Below, one piece after another: positions 1 to 7,815 of a DNA stretch of 27,307 nt. Under the pieces are notes generated by a model. That model was not told the origin of the DNA, ran no database searches, and saw only the letters and a program-made list of their open reading frames with translations. The stretch lies in assembly GCA_947625985.1 (NCBI GenBank), contig CANQQF010000022.1, forward strand, positions 1 through 27,307, given 5' to 3'. Each line of letters begins with the position of its first letter. The stretch's first letter is position 1. The DNA comes from an uncultured Clostridia bacterium. GTDB lineage: Bacteria; Bacillota_A; Clostridia; TANB77; CAG-508. Made by a program: the position numbers and the translations under genes.

Positions 1-1746
1 ATTTCAACTGTTGAAAAAGACGGAATATCTTTAATGAAAGATATGGGAAGAGTTAAAAATTTAGAGAATTTACCAGGGATTAATGACTTAGAAGGAACAA
101 TTGGAATCGCTCATACAAGATGGGCTACCCACGGAAGACCTTCAAAAGAAAATTCACATCCTCATATGGATAATAGTAAAACATTTAGTGTTGTACATAA
201 TGGAATTATTGAAAATTATGAAGCTTTAAGAGAAGATTTAAAATCAAAAGGTTATACTTTCTACTCTGATACAGATACAGAAAATATCCCAAACTTAATA
301 CATTATTACTATACAAAACTAAAAAACGAAACTGGAATTAACCGCTTCTTGAAAGCAGTTCGCAATGCATGTATGGATTTTAAAGGAAGTTTTGCAATTG
401 AAGTAATTTGTAAAGATTTTCCTGATAATATGATTGTTGTTAGAAAAGATAGTCCTCTTGTTATTGGTAAAGCTGATGGAGAAAATTATTTATCTTCTGA
501 CATTCCAGCTATACTTTCATTTACAAGAACATTTTATTTATTAGATGATTTAGAATTTGCTATTCTTTCAAGAGACAATGTAAAATTCTATAACTCAGAT
601 TTAGAATTAGTTAATAAAGAACTTAAATCTATTGAATGGGATGCAGTTGGTGCTGATAAAAATGGTTATGAAGACTATATGTTAAAAGAAATATATGAAC
701 AAGCAACTTCTACTAGAGAAACTGTAGGAACAAGATTCCAAGGAGCTAAAACTGCTTTTGAAGAATTAGATTTTACAAAAGAATACTTATCAGATTTAAA
801 CAGAATATATATTGTAGCATGTGGTACAGCTATGCATGCTGGATTAGCAGGAAAAATAGCAATTGAAAAATTATCAAAAATACCAACAGAAGTTGATATA
901 GCTTCAGAATTTCGTTATAGAGATCCTTTAGTTGATGAACATACTTTATGTATCTTTCTTACTCAATCAGGAGAAACTGCAGATACAATTGCAGCACTTA
1001 AATTATCTAAAGAAAAAGGTGCTAAAACTCTTGCAATTTCAAATGTTATAGGAAGCTCTATTACCAGAGAAGCCGACTTATCAATTTATACGCATGCTGG
1101 ACCAGAAATTGCTGTTGCATCTACAAAAGCATATACTTCACAAGTTGTACTTATGAATGTTTTAGCAATTTATATGTCAGAGCTTTTAGAAAATAATGAT
1201 CAACAATATTTAGATAAATTAAAACAAGATATATTAGAATTACCAGAAAAAGTTGAAGAAACATTAAAAGCTTCAGAGAGTCTAAAAGATTTTGCACGTC
1301 AAGTTTATCAAGAAAAAGATGTATTCTATCTTGGTAGAGGTGTCGACTATGCAATTGCTACAGAAGGTTGTTTAAAGCTTAAAGAAATTTCATATATCCA
1401 TTCTGAAAGTTATGCTGGTGGTGAGTTAAAACATGGCACAATCGCTTTAATAGAAAAAGGTATTACTGTTATTGGAGTTTTGACAGACAAAAATTTAGTA
1501 AAGAAATCAATTAGTAACCTTCAAGAAGTTATAACTCGTGGAGCTAAAACTCTAATTATTACAAATCAACAAGATTTGGATAAAAGTTCATTTGATGTTG
1601 TTCTTACAATACCTGAAACAAATACATTTATTTCACCTGTTTTAGCTGTCATACCTTTACAATTATTTGCATACTATGTTGCAAAAGAAAAAGGATTAGA
1701 TGTTGATAAACCTAGAAATTTAGCTAAATCAGTTACAGTTGAATAA
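1..1746 (+). CDS. glmS: Glutamine-fructose-6-phosphate aminotransferase (isomerizing), 5'-truncated by the window edge
   Basis: Makes glucosamine-6-phosphate from fructose-6-phosphate and glutamine, the entry step to UDP-GlcNAc and peptidoglycan; cytoplasmic. The reading frame is open from base 1, so 581 residues are visible. The usual family length is about 600, so roughly the first 30-40 residues are outside the window, including the N-terminal nucleophile Cys. Seen: the glutaminase-domain segment HTRWATHG, two SIS sugar-isomerase domains with CGTAMHAG and TQSGETADT, and the family-typical C-terminus PRNLAKSVTVE. An internal ATG at 34 is not the start. A bidirectional terminator follows immediately. 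The glmS ribozyme often found upstream of this gene in Firmicutes would lie outside the window and cannot be judged. Confidence 0.97.
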   Translation: MSTVEKDGISLMKDMGRVKNLENLPGINDLEGTIGIAHTRWATHGRPSKENSHPHMDNSKTFSVVHNGIIENYEALREDLKSKGYTFYSDTDTENIPNLIHYYYTKLKNETGINRFLKAVRNACMDFKGSFAIEVICKDFPDNMIVVRKDSPLVIGKADGENYLSSDIPAILSFTRTFYLLDDLEFAILSRDNVKFYNSDLELVNKELKSIEWDAVGADKNGYEDYMLKEIYEQATSTRETVGTRFQGAKTAFEELDFTKEYLSDLNRIYIVACGTAMHAGLAGKIAIEKLSKIPTEVDIASEFRYRDPLVDEHTLCIFLTQSGETADTIAALKLSKEKGAKTLAISNVIGSSITREADLSIYTHAGPEIAVASTKAYTSQVVLMNVLAIYMSELLENNDQQYLDKLKQDILELPEKVEETLKASESLKDFARQVYQEKDVFYLGRGVDYAIATEGCLKLKEISYIHSESYAGGELKHGTIALIEKGITVIGVLTDKNLVKKSISNLQEVITRGAKTLIITNQQDLDKSSFDVVLTIPETNTFISPVLAVIPLQLFAYYVAKEKGLDVDKPRNLAKSVTVE

Positions 1747-1750
1747 TAAA

Positions 1751-1790
1751 AAAAGCTTTAGAGATTACTCTCTGAAGCTTTTCTATTTTC
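1751..1790. terminator. Bidirectional intrinsic terminator between convergent glmS and the DUF3592-like gene
   Basis: A 14-bp stem (1751-1764 with 1769-1782, one G-U pair) closes a TTAC loop. T-rich sequence follows on the plus strand, and an A-run precedes it (a U-run for the minus strand). It lies directly between the stop codons of the two convergent genes. Confidence 0.85.
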
Positions 1791-2229
1791 TTCCTAATCC
1801 GTTTTTTATTTTGGTAACAATTCCATTTCTTCCCGTAGTTTTTTCTATTATTATATCTAGTTTTATTAAAATCATTATTACCCCTGGTATTACAAAAAAT
1901 GCTCCAAGCACATGTAAAAATTTTGTTAACCCAACATTCTTCTCTATAGTCATTGTATGATCTACTGATACTTCTTCACCTTTTTTTTGTGTCTTTGTAG
2001 TATAGTATGTAGTTGTGTGAGTTTCTCCCTCATATTCATATTTCACTTTTACATCATACCCTAATTCTCCATTTTTTCCTAATCTAGGAGCAATATCTTG
2101 GATTACACCTGTAACTTGTACAGTTTGCTCTTCATGTTTAACTTGTCGAGTTACAAAAATCCAACCTACCACTATTAAAATTATTCCTATTATTATTATT
2201 TTCAAATCCTTTTTTTCATGTAATAACAT
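1783..2229 (-). CDS. Small membrane protein with two transmembrane helices, DUF3592-like
   Basis: 148 residues. A hydrophobic helix at about residues 10-27 is followed by a beta-rich extracytoplasmic segment (about 30-100) containing VTGVIQDI and VKYEYEGETHTTTYYT. A second helix lies at about 103-124, and the tail is basic and probably cytoplasmic. This helix-beta domain-helix plan, with a VxGxI and a YxYxGxxH-type segment, resembles the DUF3592 family, whose function is not known. The ATG at 2229 has a GAAGGAAG Shine-Dalgarno about 7 bases upstream. It converges on glmS. A phased array of TGTTACA boxes (2333-2376) lies upstream and could regulate this gene. I infer a membrane location and propose no function. 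Confidence 0.7.
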   Translation of the reverse strand: MLLHEKKDLKIIIIGIILIVVGWIFVTRQVKHEEQTVQVTGVIQDIAPRLGKNGELGYDVKVKYEYEGETHTTTYYTTKTQKKGEEVSVDHTMTIEKNVGLTKFLHVLGAFFVIPGVIMILIKLDIIIEKTTGRNGIVTKIKNGLGRK

Positions 2230-2332
2230 ATCAATACTTCCTTCTTTTATTATTTAATAATATTTACAATTCTTTACTATATTTGAATTATTTCTCCTGT
2301 TTATATTTTCCAATCTTACTGTATCATTTTTT

Positions 2333-2376
2333 TGTTACAGTTTTGTTAAAATGGTATTAACTTTATGTTACATTTA
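2333..2376. promoter_or_regulatory. Four phased 11-bp repeats (TGTTACA-type boxes)
   Basis: Boxes begin at 2333 (TGTTACA), 2344 (TGTTAAA), 2355 (TATTAAC) and 2366 (TGTTACA), exactly 11 bp apart. Tandem hexamers one helical turn apart are the binding pattern of OmpR/PhoB-family response regulators. TGTTAC fits the WalR box TGTWAH-N5-TGTWAH and also resembles Gram-positive PhoP boxes. The array lies between the divergent DUF3592-like and Sel1-repeat genes. A second array of the same design is at 16110-16153. Confidence 0.55.
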
Positions 2377-2414
2377 AAACTACTAGTGATAGGTGTTTTT
2401 GTCGAACTAAAATT

Positions 2415-2443
2415 TTGACAAAAAATCTAAAAAATAATATAAT
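2415..2443 (+). promoter_or_regulatory. Sigma-A promoter of the Sel1-repeat gene
   Basis: Perfect consensus: TTGACA (2415-2420), 17-bp spacer, TATAAT (2438-2443), about 65 bp before the start codon. Confidence 0.85.
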
Positions 2444-2508
2444 GAATTTAATAAAAAACTAATATATTATGTGTTTTCAAATGAATAAAGAAAGGAATAA
2501 AATTAAAT

Positions 2509-3462
2509 ATGGATAATGTAAATACAACTCTTATAAAAAAGAGTTTAGATGAGATTATTTCAATGGTTAATGAAGGAAATGCAGATGCTATGAACGAATT
2601 GGGAGCTAGATATTCTATAGGAATAGGTGTTAAAAAAGATGAAAAAAAAGCATTTGAACTTTATAATAAAGCTAGTGAGAAAAACTGCATTAAAGCTAAA
2701 TATAATTTAGCTATTAGTTATTATAGAGGTAGAGGTGTAAAAAAGAATAAAATGCTTTCTCTTAAGATTCTTACGGAACTTACTGAAAAGTATAATTATG
2801 AAAAAGCTTTTTTTTATCTAGGTTATATTTATTATGTTGGTGATCCCGTTGAAGTTGATCATAAAAAAGCTCTTTCATATTTTAACAAAGCGTTAGAATT
2901 GAATCCAAAAGATTTTAACGCAAAATATTTTTTAGGTGAAATGTACATGTTTGGTAGAGGAATAACTGCTAATCCACAAAAGGCTAAAATGTATTTTGAA
3001 GAAATATTAGATGAAAATCATGATGATACATATTATAAATTAGCGTTACTTTATTCAGGAGATTTTGGAATAGAGAAAAATGAAGAAAAAGCCAAAGAAT
3101 ATTTTAGTAAAATTGAATATGATTTATGTATGACAATGATATATTACATTCTTGCAGTAAAGCCTGATAATGAACAAAACTTGGATGAACTTCTTAAATT
3201 ACTAACTTCAGAAATAAATAATGTAAAACATGATATCATGCATTTTCCAGACAAACACCCTGCAAAAATATATCACAAAAAATTATTATATTTAGATAAT
3301 TCTGAATATAATGATATTATTGAAAGGTTAAAAAATAAGATTATAGTATGTAATAAAGAAGATAATTTAAGCGATACTTTTTTTTCTTTAAGTAGCGATA
3401 ATGAAGTTATAGAATTAGCAAAGTATATAATTGAATTTCCAGAATCTAAGTTTAAAAAATAA
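2509..3462 (+). CDS. Sel1-like/TPR repeat protein
   Basis: 317 residues with no signal peptide or membrane helix, so probably cytoplasmic. Five Sel1-like helix-turn-helix repeats of about 36 residues are visible at roughly 25-60, 61-96, 98-134, 136-171 and 173-205. They carry signatures such as LGARYSIGIGVKKDEKKA, YYRGRGVKKN and LGEMYMFGRGITANPQKA. The last third (about 206-317) does not repeat and is not recognised. Such solenoids bind other proteins; the partner cannot be told from context. It is a single-gene transcript, with a consensus promoter at 2415, an AGAAAGGA Shine-Dalgarno and a strong terminator after the stop. Confidence 0.85.
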   Translation: MDNVNTTLIKKSLDEIISMVNEGNADAMNELGARYSIGIGVKKDEKKAFELYNKASEKNCIKAKYNLAISYYRGRGVKKNKMLSLKILTELTEKYNYEKAFFYLGYIYYVGDPVEVDHKKALSYFNKALELNPKDFNAKYFLGEMYMFGRGITANPQKAKMYFEEILDENHDDTYYKLALLYSGDFGIEKNEEKAKEYFSKIEYDLCMTMIYYILAVKPDNEQNLDELLKLLTSEINNVKHDIMHFPDKHPAKIYHKKLLYLDNSEYNDIIERLKNKIIVCNKEDNLSDTFFSLSSDNEVIELAKYIIEFPESKFKK

Positions 3463-3471
3463 AACGATATT

Positions 3472-3508
3472 GGATGATATTTTGAAATAAAAAATATCAT
3501 CCTTTTTT
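3472..3508 (+). terminator. Intrinsic terminator of the Sel1-repeat gene
   Basis: A 12-bp perfect stem (3472-3483 with 3491-3502) with a GAAATAA loop, followed by six T. Confidence 0.9.
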
Positions 3509-3519
3509 AGAATGATATT
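3485..3519 (-). terminator. Minus-strand terminator of the 703-aa/85-aa operon, sharing an arm with the plus-strand one
   Basis: Read on the minus strand, 3510-3519 pairs with 3493-3502 (10 bp, one wobble) around an A-rich loop, and is followed by a U-run. The 3491-3502 arm is used by both terminators. The 22 bases 3498-3519 recur identically at 6240-6261. Confidence 0.7.
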
Positions 3520-3595
3520 AGTAAGAAATAGTTAAATGTACTTTTTTATACAAATACAAGGAATTAACACCTGCCTTTACATATATTTCTATTTA

Positions 3596-3853
3596 CTAAA
3601 AATTCCGTTTAAACCAATTTTTAATTTTAGTAAAAATTGATTCTTTATATTCTACCATAGCAATTTTTTCTGTTGTATAATCTAATTCTTTTTTTTGAGT
3701 TCGTTCCTTGAACAATCTTTCAATATCATATTTTTCCGCATCTTCTTTTTCTATTTTCTTTTCTTGATAATCTTTCTTTACATTTTTGAAAATGGTTAGT
3801 AATAATTCACTAATTTCTTTATTTTCTTTTCTTATAATTTCCTCTTTTATCAT
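3596..3853 (-). CDS. Unrecognised small charged protein, 85 aa (87 aa if a CGG frameshift occurs)
   Basis: A short Lys/Glu-rich helical protein (ISELLLTIFKNVKKDYQEKK) with an amphipathic basic C-terminus (IFTKIKNWFK). It follows the 703-residue gene by 41 bp, has a strong GAGGAGA Shine-Dalgarno 5 bases before the ATG, and shares that gene's terminator, so the two form an operon. Its third-last codon (3605-3607) is CGG, the only codon-frame CGG I found outside yabG and spoIIID. Read straight, the protein ends R-N-F. If the C is skipped as in yabG and spoIIID, it ends G-I-F-S-K with a stop at 3589-3591. The sequence alone cannot decide. Function unknown. Confidence 0.65.
   Translation of the reverse strand: MIKEEIIRKENKEISELLLTIFKNVKKDYQEKKIEKEDAEKYDIERLFKERTQKKELDYTTEKIAMVEYKESIFTKIKNWFKRNF
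3605..3607 (-). other. Possible fourth CGG +1 frameshift site
   Basis: Minus-strand context AAA CGG AAT TTT TAG. A zero-frame stop follows two codons later, as closely as at the yabG site 1 and spoIIID sites. Either reading gives a short plausible C-terminus, so this site is consistent with the rule but does not prove it. Confidence 0.3.
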
Positions 3854-3894
3854 AAATTATCTCCTCGTAAAAAATAAATTTGAAGTTTTATTTA

Positions 3895-6006
3895 TTATAA
3901 TTCAATCTCTGACTCAACATCAGAAATAGCTTTTATCCTATCAATTGTTTTTTCAAAATCTATCCCACTTGTTTGTCCATGCTTTCTATATCTTTTACAA
4001 CTTTCAACCTTTTTTTGCTCTCCTATAATTGCTCTGTTGTACTCGCTTAATAACATATTTCTTAAATTTTTATTTTCCATATTCAAAATAACTTGTTCTA
4101 TTCTGCTTAAATAACTACTCATTTGAGAAACTGAAAAATATTTATCTCTAATAATTGCATGTTTATCATGATTCCCTACTCTATTATTTTCAAACTGGCA
4201 TATTACTTTTTTTATTAAGTCAGGATTTAATGAACTTTCAAAATCTGATAAATCTTGTTCTATTTCATATATTGCTTGCTTTGCACATCTTTCTCTATTA
4301 ATCTTAACTATAGGAATATCAAAGTCTTTGGCAGCCTTCAATGATTGCTCTAATTGATATTTTTGCAGTTCGTTTTGTTCATTTAAATAAGCTAACATTT
4401 CAGGATTATCTTTATATTGTTCAAAGTATTCATCAATATTTTCATATTCTTCAATATAAACAATATAATCAGGATTTTTTTTATAAAATGTAGGATTGCT
4501 ACTTAAATCTCTTCTTTCATAAACAAGTTCATTGTAATCTCCTCTAGTATTATCAAGTAAAATATCCGGATTTGCAAATTCAATTCCTAATCCCACTCTT
4601 CTTATAGAATTATATTCTTTTCCATCTAGAGTATAATTTGTTCCTAATCCTTGTTCTGCTGCAATATTAAATTTTCTACTAGAAGGAGTGGAATTAATAT
4701 CTCTACTAGAGCTTAATAAAAGCATATTATCATCCATAGTAGAGAAACCAAATATAACATTTTTTGGGTTAGCCATTGATAAATTATTATTTCCAATTAG
4801 ACTGCAACAATTTCCATGTGACCTTATGGTTGGTGAGTTCCAATATTCTTTATAATTGTCCTTCGTTTCAAAATCACTTTGATATGCTCCAATTGCAGTT
4901 ACTATCATTTTAAAATCTGTTCCTGCATCAAACATCTTAACACCATCATAAAGAGTATAGGTATCTCTACATTTAAATACACTCATATTCAAATTTTGGG
5001 CAAATAGTTTTCGCATTTCATTCTCAAAAGTTACAGTTCTCATAAAATTAGGAACCACTTTCTTTTGTTTAGAAAATTGATTGTATACATCAATCAATAC
5101 ATTAACATTATTTTCACCAATTATATCTAACATTGCTTTGTACATTTCAAATAAATCAATATTTTCTTGATTTATTTGTATTCCCTTTATATTATATCTT
5201 TGACACAAAGCTTGTGCACTTCTTAAATCAATTCCATAAGCTTTTAACAATAATGCATTTTTCATTCTGTTAATGTCTTTTGTCTCTTTAGATTGTTCAT
5301 TTTGTATAATATTATCAATAGAAGTTTGAAATATGCCATTTTCTTTTGTAAAATCCCTTAATTCTTCTAAATTACTAACATTCCATACTAGATTTGTAGT
5401 ATACAAATACAATAAATTATCTATTTCTTCAACTGAAAGTTCATTTCCATTTTTAATACTTTCTATAATCGAACTTTCAAGTTGCTCATATCTGTAATAT
5501 TTATTTTTCCAGCTAGTATATGGAGTTATTGTTCCCATTCTGTTCAATAATGCTGTTATATAAGGCACTTTGTAGTCTGCATTTTCACTAATTCTTTGGT
5601 ACATTAATTTAAATAATTCTAAACTTTCATCTGATAATGAGAGTAATTGTTCTTGAACATCTCCGTTAGTAACAATCATATCCAAAATGTCGCTTAAAAA
5701 ACTATATTTTGGTAGTAATACTCGAATATCTATCGTTTCATTTAAATCAGCATTATTTTGTAATAAACTATTATATTTTGCTTTTGTTTCATCATCTAAT
5801 TGTAATGAAAATATTAATTCATTAACTTTTTTAAAATTATTTGCATATTGTGCAATATGAATTTTATCATAAATATCTGGAATTTCACTTAAATATTTCT
5901 CTATATCTTTGTAAACACTTGCTTGGACACCATAATACTCTTCAATACTTTCTTCACCACTATTAATCATTGCTCTCTTTATATCATTTAGTAAATCTTG
6001 GTTCAT
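3895..6006 (-). CDS. Unrecognised 703-residue protein
   Basis: Large soluble protein, without a signal peptide or membrane helix. Residues 1-340 look all-helical and rich in Asn, Glu and Lys. A mixed core follows: an SHGNCCS motif at 396-402, NVIFGFS at 416-422, VGLGIEFANPD at 471-481, YNELVYERR at 491-499, PDYIVYIEE at 512-520, and FDIPIVKINRE at 562-572. The last 100 residues are helical with many charges. The order NELVYER - PDYIVY - IPIVKI - basic helix looks like a conserved catalytic or nucleotide-type domain, and Cys400/Cys401 with His397 could be reactive, but I cannot name the family. First gene of a two-gene operon with its own promoter. The Shine-Dalgarno is weak (AAAGAGAG). Confidence 0.75.
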   Translation of the reverse strand: MNQDLLNDIKRAMINSGEESIEEYYGVQASVYKDIEKYLSEIPDIYDKIHIAQYANNFKKVNELIFSLQLDDETKAKYNSLLQNNADLNETIDIRVLLPKYSFLSDILDMIVTNGDVQEQLLSLSDESLELFKLMYQRISENADYKVPYITALLNRMGTITPYTSWKNKYYRYEQLESSIIESIKNGNELSVEEIDNLLYLYTTNLVWNVSNLEELRDFTKENGIFQTSIDNIIQNEQSKETKDINRMKNALLLKAYGIDLRSAQALCQRYNIKGIQINQENIDLFEMYKAMLDIIGENNVNVLIDVYNQFSKQKKVVPNFMRTVTFENEMRKLFAQNLNMSVFKCRDTYTLYDGVKMFDAGTDFKMIVTAIGAYQSDFETKDNYKEYWNSPTIRSHGNCCSLIGNNNLSMANPKNVIFGFSTMDDNMLLLSSSRDINSTPSSRKFNIAAEQGLGTNYTLDGKEYNSIRRVGLGIEFANPDILLDNTRGDYNELVYERRDLSSNPTFYKKNPDYIVYIEEYENIDEYFEQYKDNPEMLAYLNEQNELQKYQLEQSLKAAKDFDIPIVKINRERCAKQAIYEIEQDLSDFESSLNPDLIKKVICQFENNRVGNHDKHAIIRDKYFSVSQMSSYLSRIEQVILNMENKNLRNMLLSEYNRAIIGEQKKVESCKRYRKHGQTSGIDFEKTIDRIKAISDVESEIEL

Positions 6007-6077
6007 ATTTAATATCTCTCTTTCTTACAAACGTTATTAAACTCGAATGTTTGTCTTTGATATGCTTTGACTATTTT

Positions 6078-6106
6078 ATTATACTATTTATATATTTTTT
6101 TGTCTA
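6078..6106 (-). promoter_or_regulatory. Sigma-A promoter of the 703-aa/85-aa operon
   Basis: On the minus strand: TAGACA (6101-6106), 17-bp spacer, TATAAT (6078-6083), about 70 bp upstream of the start codon. Confidence 0.7.
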
Positions 6107-6225
6107 TTCTTAAAGTAAATAATATTTTATATCTAAATCAATATGCAAATTCAAATTTTCTTCAGTTGGTAATGTTTCTATTCATGTTCCTTCTCCCATT
6201 TTTTATTTTAGAATAATTTTTTTGT

Positions 6226-6261
6226 AACAAAAAAAATACCATCCTTTTTTAGAATGATATT
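6226..6261 (-). terminator. Terminator of tRNA-Met
   Basis: Minus-strand stem of 10 bp with two wobbles (6252-6261 with 6235-6244), followed by a U-run. The loop and one arm are identical to the terminator at 3485-3519. Confidence 0.75.
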
Positions 6262-6306
6262 TGTATCTTCTGTTCAAACCTTTAAAAGTTCGAACAGAAA
6301 CGTCGT

Positions 6307-6383
6307 TGGTAGCGATGATGTGATTCGAACACATGACCCTTCGGGTATGAACCGAATGCTCTAGCCAACTGAGCTACATCGCC
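6307..6383 (-). tRNA. tRNA-Met (CAT), elongator
   Basis: 77 bases including an encoded CCA (6307-6309). All arms fold: a 7-bp acceptor stem with a G1-U72 pair, a D arm GCTC/GAGC, an anticodon stem TTCGG/CCGAA, and a T arm ATGTG/CACAT with loop TTCGAAT. The loop TTCATAC gives anticodon CAT. The anticodon stem lacks three consecutive G-C pairs and the acceptor has no 1-72 mismatch, so it is not the initiator. The body matches elongator Met better than lysidine-modified Ile2, which usually starts GGRCC. Confidence 0.95.
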
Positions 6384-6397
6384 ATATTGCGTTATTT

Positions 6398-6426
6398 ATT
6401 ATACTTGTAGTTTTCCATTTTGTCAA
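6398..6426 (-). promoter_or_regulatory. Sigma-A promoter of tRNA-Met
   Basis: Perfect consensus on the minus strand: TTGACA (6421-6426), 17-bp spacer, TATAAT (6398-6403), placing transcription start a few bases before the tRNA. Confidence 0.9.
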
Positions 6427-6430
6427 GAAG

Positions 6431-6463
6431 AAAATACAAGAAATTAAAAATTTCTTGTATTTT
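6431..6463 (-). terminator. Intrinsic terminator of the 109-aa gene
   Basis: A 15-bp perfect stem (6431-6445 with 6449-6463) with an AAA loop, immediately after the minus-strand stop codon at 6464-6466. A pyrimidine-rich tail follows on the minus strand. Confidence 0.8.
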
Positions 6464-6793
6464 TTATTCTCTCTCTCTTCCCTCTTCTTTTTCTTCTTTT
6501 TTTGCTACACGTCCTGACTCTTCGTTTGTTGTTATTTTATCACTTTTTCTAACTTTATTCTCTTTTGTCTCATTTTTAGAAGATTTTTTATTCAACATTT
6601 TTTCTAATTCAGCTTGCCTTTTCAAAGATTCTTTAAATTCTTTTTCTAAACCACTTATCAATTTAAAATCTTTTTTTTCATCCATAGAACTATGGAGTTG
6701 TTCAATTACTGTTTGATTTTCATTTCCTGCATCCCAAAAAAGTCTTCTAAACAATCCTTTCTCTTTTTTTCTTTCTAATATTTTTTCTCTCAT
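6464..6793 (-). CDS. Unrecognised highly charged protein, 109 aa
   Basis: Lys and Glu dominate. Residues 1-70 could form a coiled coil (GLEKEFKESLKRQAELEKML), and the tail (about 71-109) is a disordered-looking KE-rich stretch. No membrane segment, and no family recognised. That it is a real gene rests on its own perfect promoter at 6862-6890 and a strong terminator directly after the stop. The ATG at 6793 is the first in-frame start after a stop codon. Its upstream AAAGAAA is a poor ribosome site; a better AGAGGTG lies about 30 bases further up. Confidence 0.55.
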   Translation of the reverse strand: MREKILERKKEKGLFRRLFWDAGNENQTVIEQLHSSMDEKKDFKLISGLEKEFKESLKRQAELEKMLNKKSSKNETKENKVRKSDKITTNEESGRVAKKEEKEEGRERE

Positions 6794-6861
6794 TTTCTTT
6801 TACTTAAACTCTTTGTCTAAGTGTTCACCTCTTTCTCTTTTATATAAAAATACTATAGATT

Positions 6862-6890
6862 ATTATAACATATATTTATTTTTATGTCAA
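6862..6890 (-). promoter_or_regulatory. Sigma-A promoter of the 109-aa gene
   Basis: Perfect minus-strand consensus TTGACA (6885-6890), 17-bp spacer, TATAAT (6862-6867), located just after the nucleosidase gene stop. Confidence 0.8.
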
Positions 6891-6916
6891 ATGTTTATTG
6901 CTTTAAATTTATACAA

Positions 6917-7648
6917 CTACTCAAACAAATCTTCTTCTTTTATTTGCCTTTCTTTTATAAAAAAATCTCTTAATATATTAGCACTTCTTCTTGATGCTAA
7001 TTTTAAATATTGATCATAATCTATTTGATTATTTCCATTTGGTGAATCGGAAATACTTCTTATAACTATAAAAGGTTTTTCATTTAATTTACAAACTTGT
7101 GCTAGTGCAGCCCCTTCCATTTCTACACAATCAGCTTTAAATCTTGATGCAATTTTATCTTTCATAGCTACTTCTGTACAAAATATATCTCCAGTAGCCA
7201 CTGTTCCTATTTTTATAGTATAGTTTTTTTTGTCCATGTTATCTACTGCTTTTGTAAATTTATTAACTAATATACTATCACTTCTAATTTCATTTCCTAT
7301 ACCTGGAATATACCCCTTACTATGTCCAAATGCTGTAAGATCAAAATCATGTTGTACTACTCTATTTCCTATAACTATATCACCTATATTAAGTGTATAA
7401 ACTAACGATCCTGCAACTCCAACATTTATAATATAATCAATATCAAATTTGTCTATTAGTATTTGCGTTGTTCTTGCTACATTAACTTTACCTACACCAC
7501 TTCTTGTTACTATACAGTCTATTGTTTGAATTTTTCCTATGCTTAATTCTATTCCATTTATAGTTTGTAAAGTAATTTCCTCATCCATTATTTTTTTTAC
7601 TGCTTCTAATTCTTCTTGTTCTGCCGTAATTATACCTACATATTTCAT
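6917..7648 (-). CDS. mtnN: 5'-methylthioadenosine/S-adenosylhomocysteine nucleosidase
   Basis: Cleaves MTA and SAH to adenine and the thioribose/ribosyl-homocysteine, clearing by-products of SAM use; cytoplasmic. 243 residues, close to the family's roughly 230. Visible: Glu12 in IITAEQEE, NVGVAGS (75-81), the base-pocket segment VVQHDFDLTAFGH, GTVATGDIF, Glu178 in VEMEGAA, and Asp201 in RSISDSP. These match the catalytic/binding Glu12, Glu174 and Asp197 of the Escherichia coli enzyme. A GTG at 7657 would extend it by three codons, but the AGAGAG ribosome site would then be only one base away. It is about 10 bases from the ATG at 7648, which I prefer. Confidence 0.93.
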   Translation of the reverse strand: MKYVGIITAEQEELEAVKKIMDEEITLQTINGIELSIGKIQTIDCIVTRSGVGKVNVARTTQILIDKFDIDYIINVGVAGSLVYTLNIGDIVIGNRVVQHDFDLTAFGHSKGYIPGIGNEIRSDSILVNKFTKAVDNMDKKNYTIKIGTVATGDIFCTEVAMKDKIASRFKADCVEMEGAALAQVCKLNEKPFIVIRSISDSPNGNNQIDYDQYLKLASRRSANILRDFFIKERQIKEEDLFE

Positions 7649-7684
7649 ATCTATCACACTCTCTATTTTTATTTTATTAGCTTA

Positions 7685-7713
7685 ATTATATATTATTTCT
7701 TATACTAATACAA
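7685..7713 (-). promoter_or_regulatory. Probable promoter of mtnN
   Basis: Minus strand: TTGTAT (7708-7713), 17-bp spacer, TATAAT (7685-7690), about 37 bp before the start codon. Confidence 0.5.
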
Positions 7714-7749
7714 CTTTTTTATCAAACAATTTATTATGTTGTATATAAG

Positions 7750-7778
7750 TTGACAAATAAGGAAAAAGTATATATACT
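7750..7778 (+). promoter_or_regulatory. Sigma-A promoter of aspS
   Basis: TTGACA (7750-7755), 17-bp spacer, TATACT (7773-7778). The leader is short, about 30 bases, so there is no room for a T-box. Confidence 0.85.
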
Positions 7779-7815
7779 ATAGTCTGAAAATTTATAAATA
7801 TAGAGAGGTTTTTTA

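Larger units (their letters stand above)
6007..6306. other. Non-coding stretch between the 703-aa gene and tRNA-Met
   Basis: It holds the promoter of the 703-aa gene (6078-6106), the tRNA-Met terminator (6226-6261) and a small hairpin next to the tRNA 3' end (6268-6275 with 6292-6299). No open frame or gene remnant is visible in the rest. Confidence 0.6.

Noticed and set aside
6223..6229. Single TGTAACA box near the tRNA terminator
   Set aside because: It has no neighbours at 11-bp spacing, so it is not a third array.
6307..6383. tRNA-Ile2 (CAT read as ATA)
   Set aside because: The acceptor stem and body match elongator tRNA-Met of Firmicutes better than tRNA-Ile2.
6420..6716. Plus-strand Ser/Phe-rich frame opposite the 109-aa gene
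   Set aside because: It starts inside the tRNA promoter region and terminator stem, with no ribosome site. The minus-strand gene has a perfect promoter and terminator.
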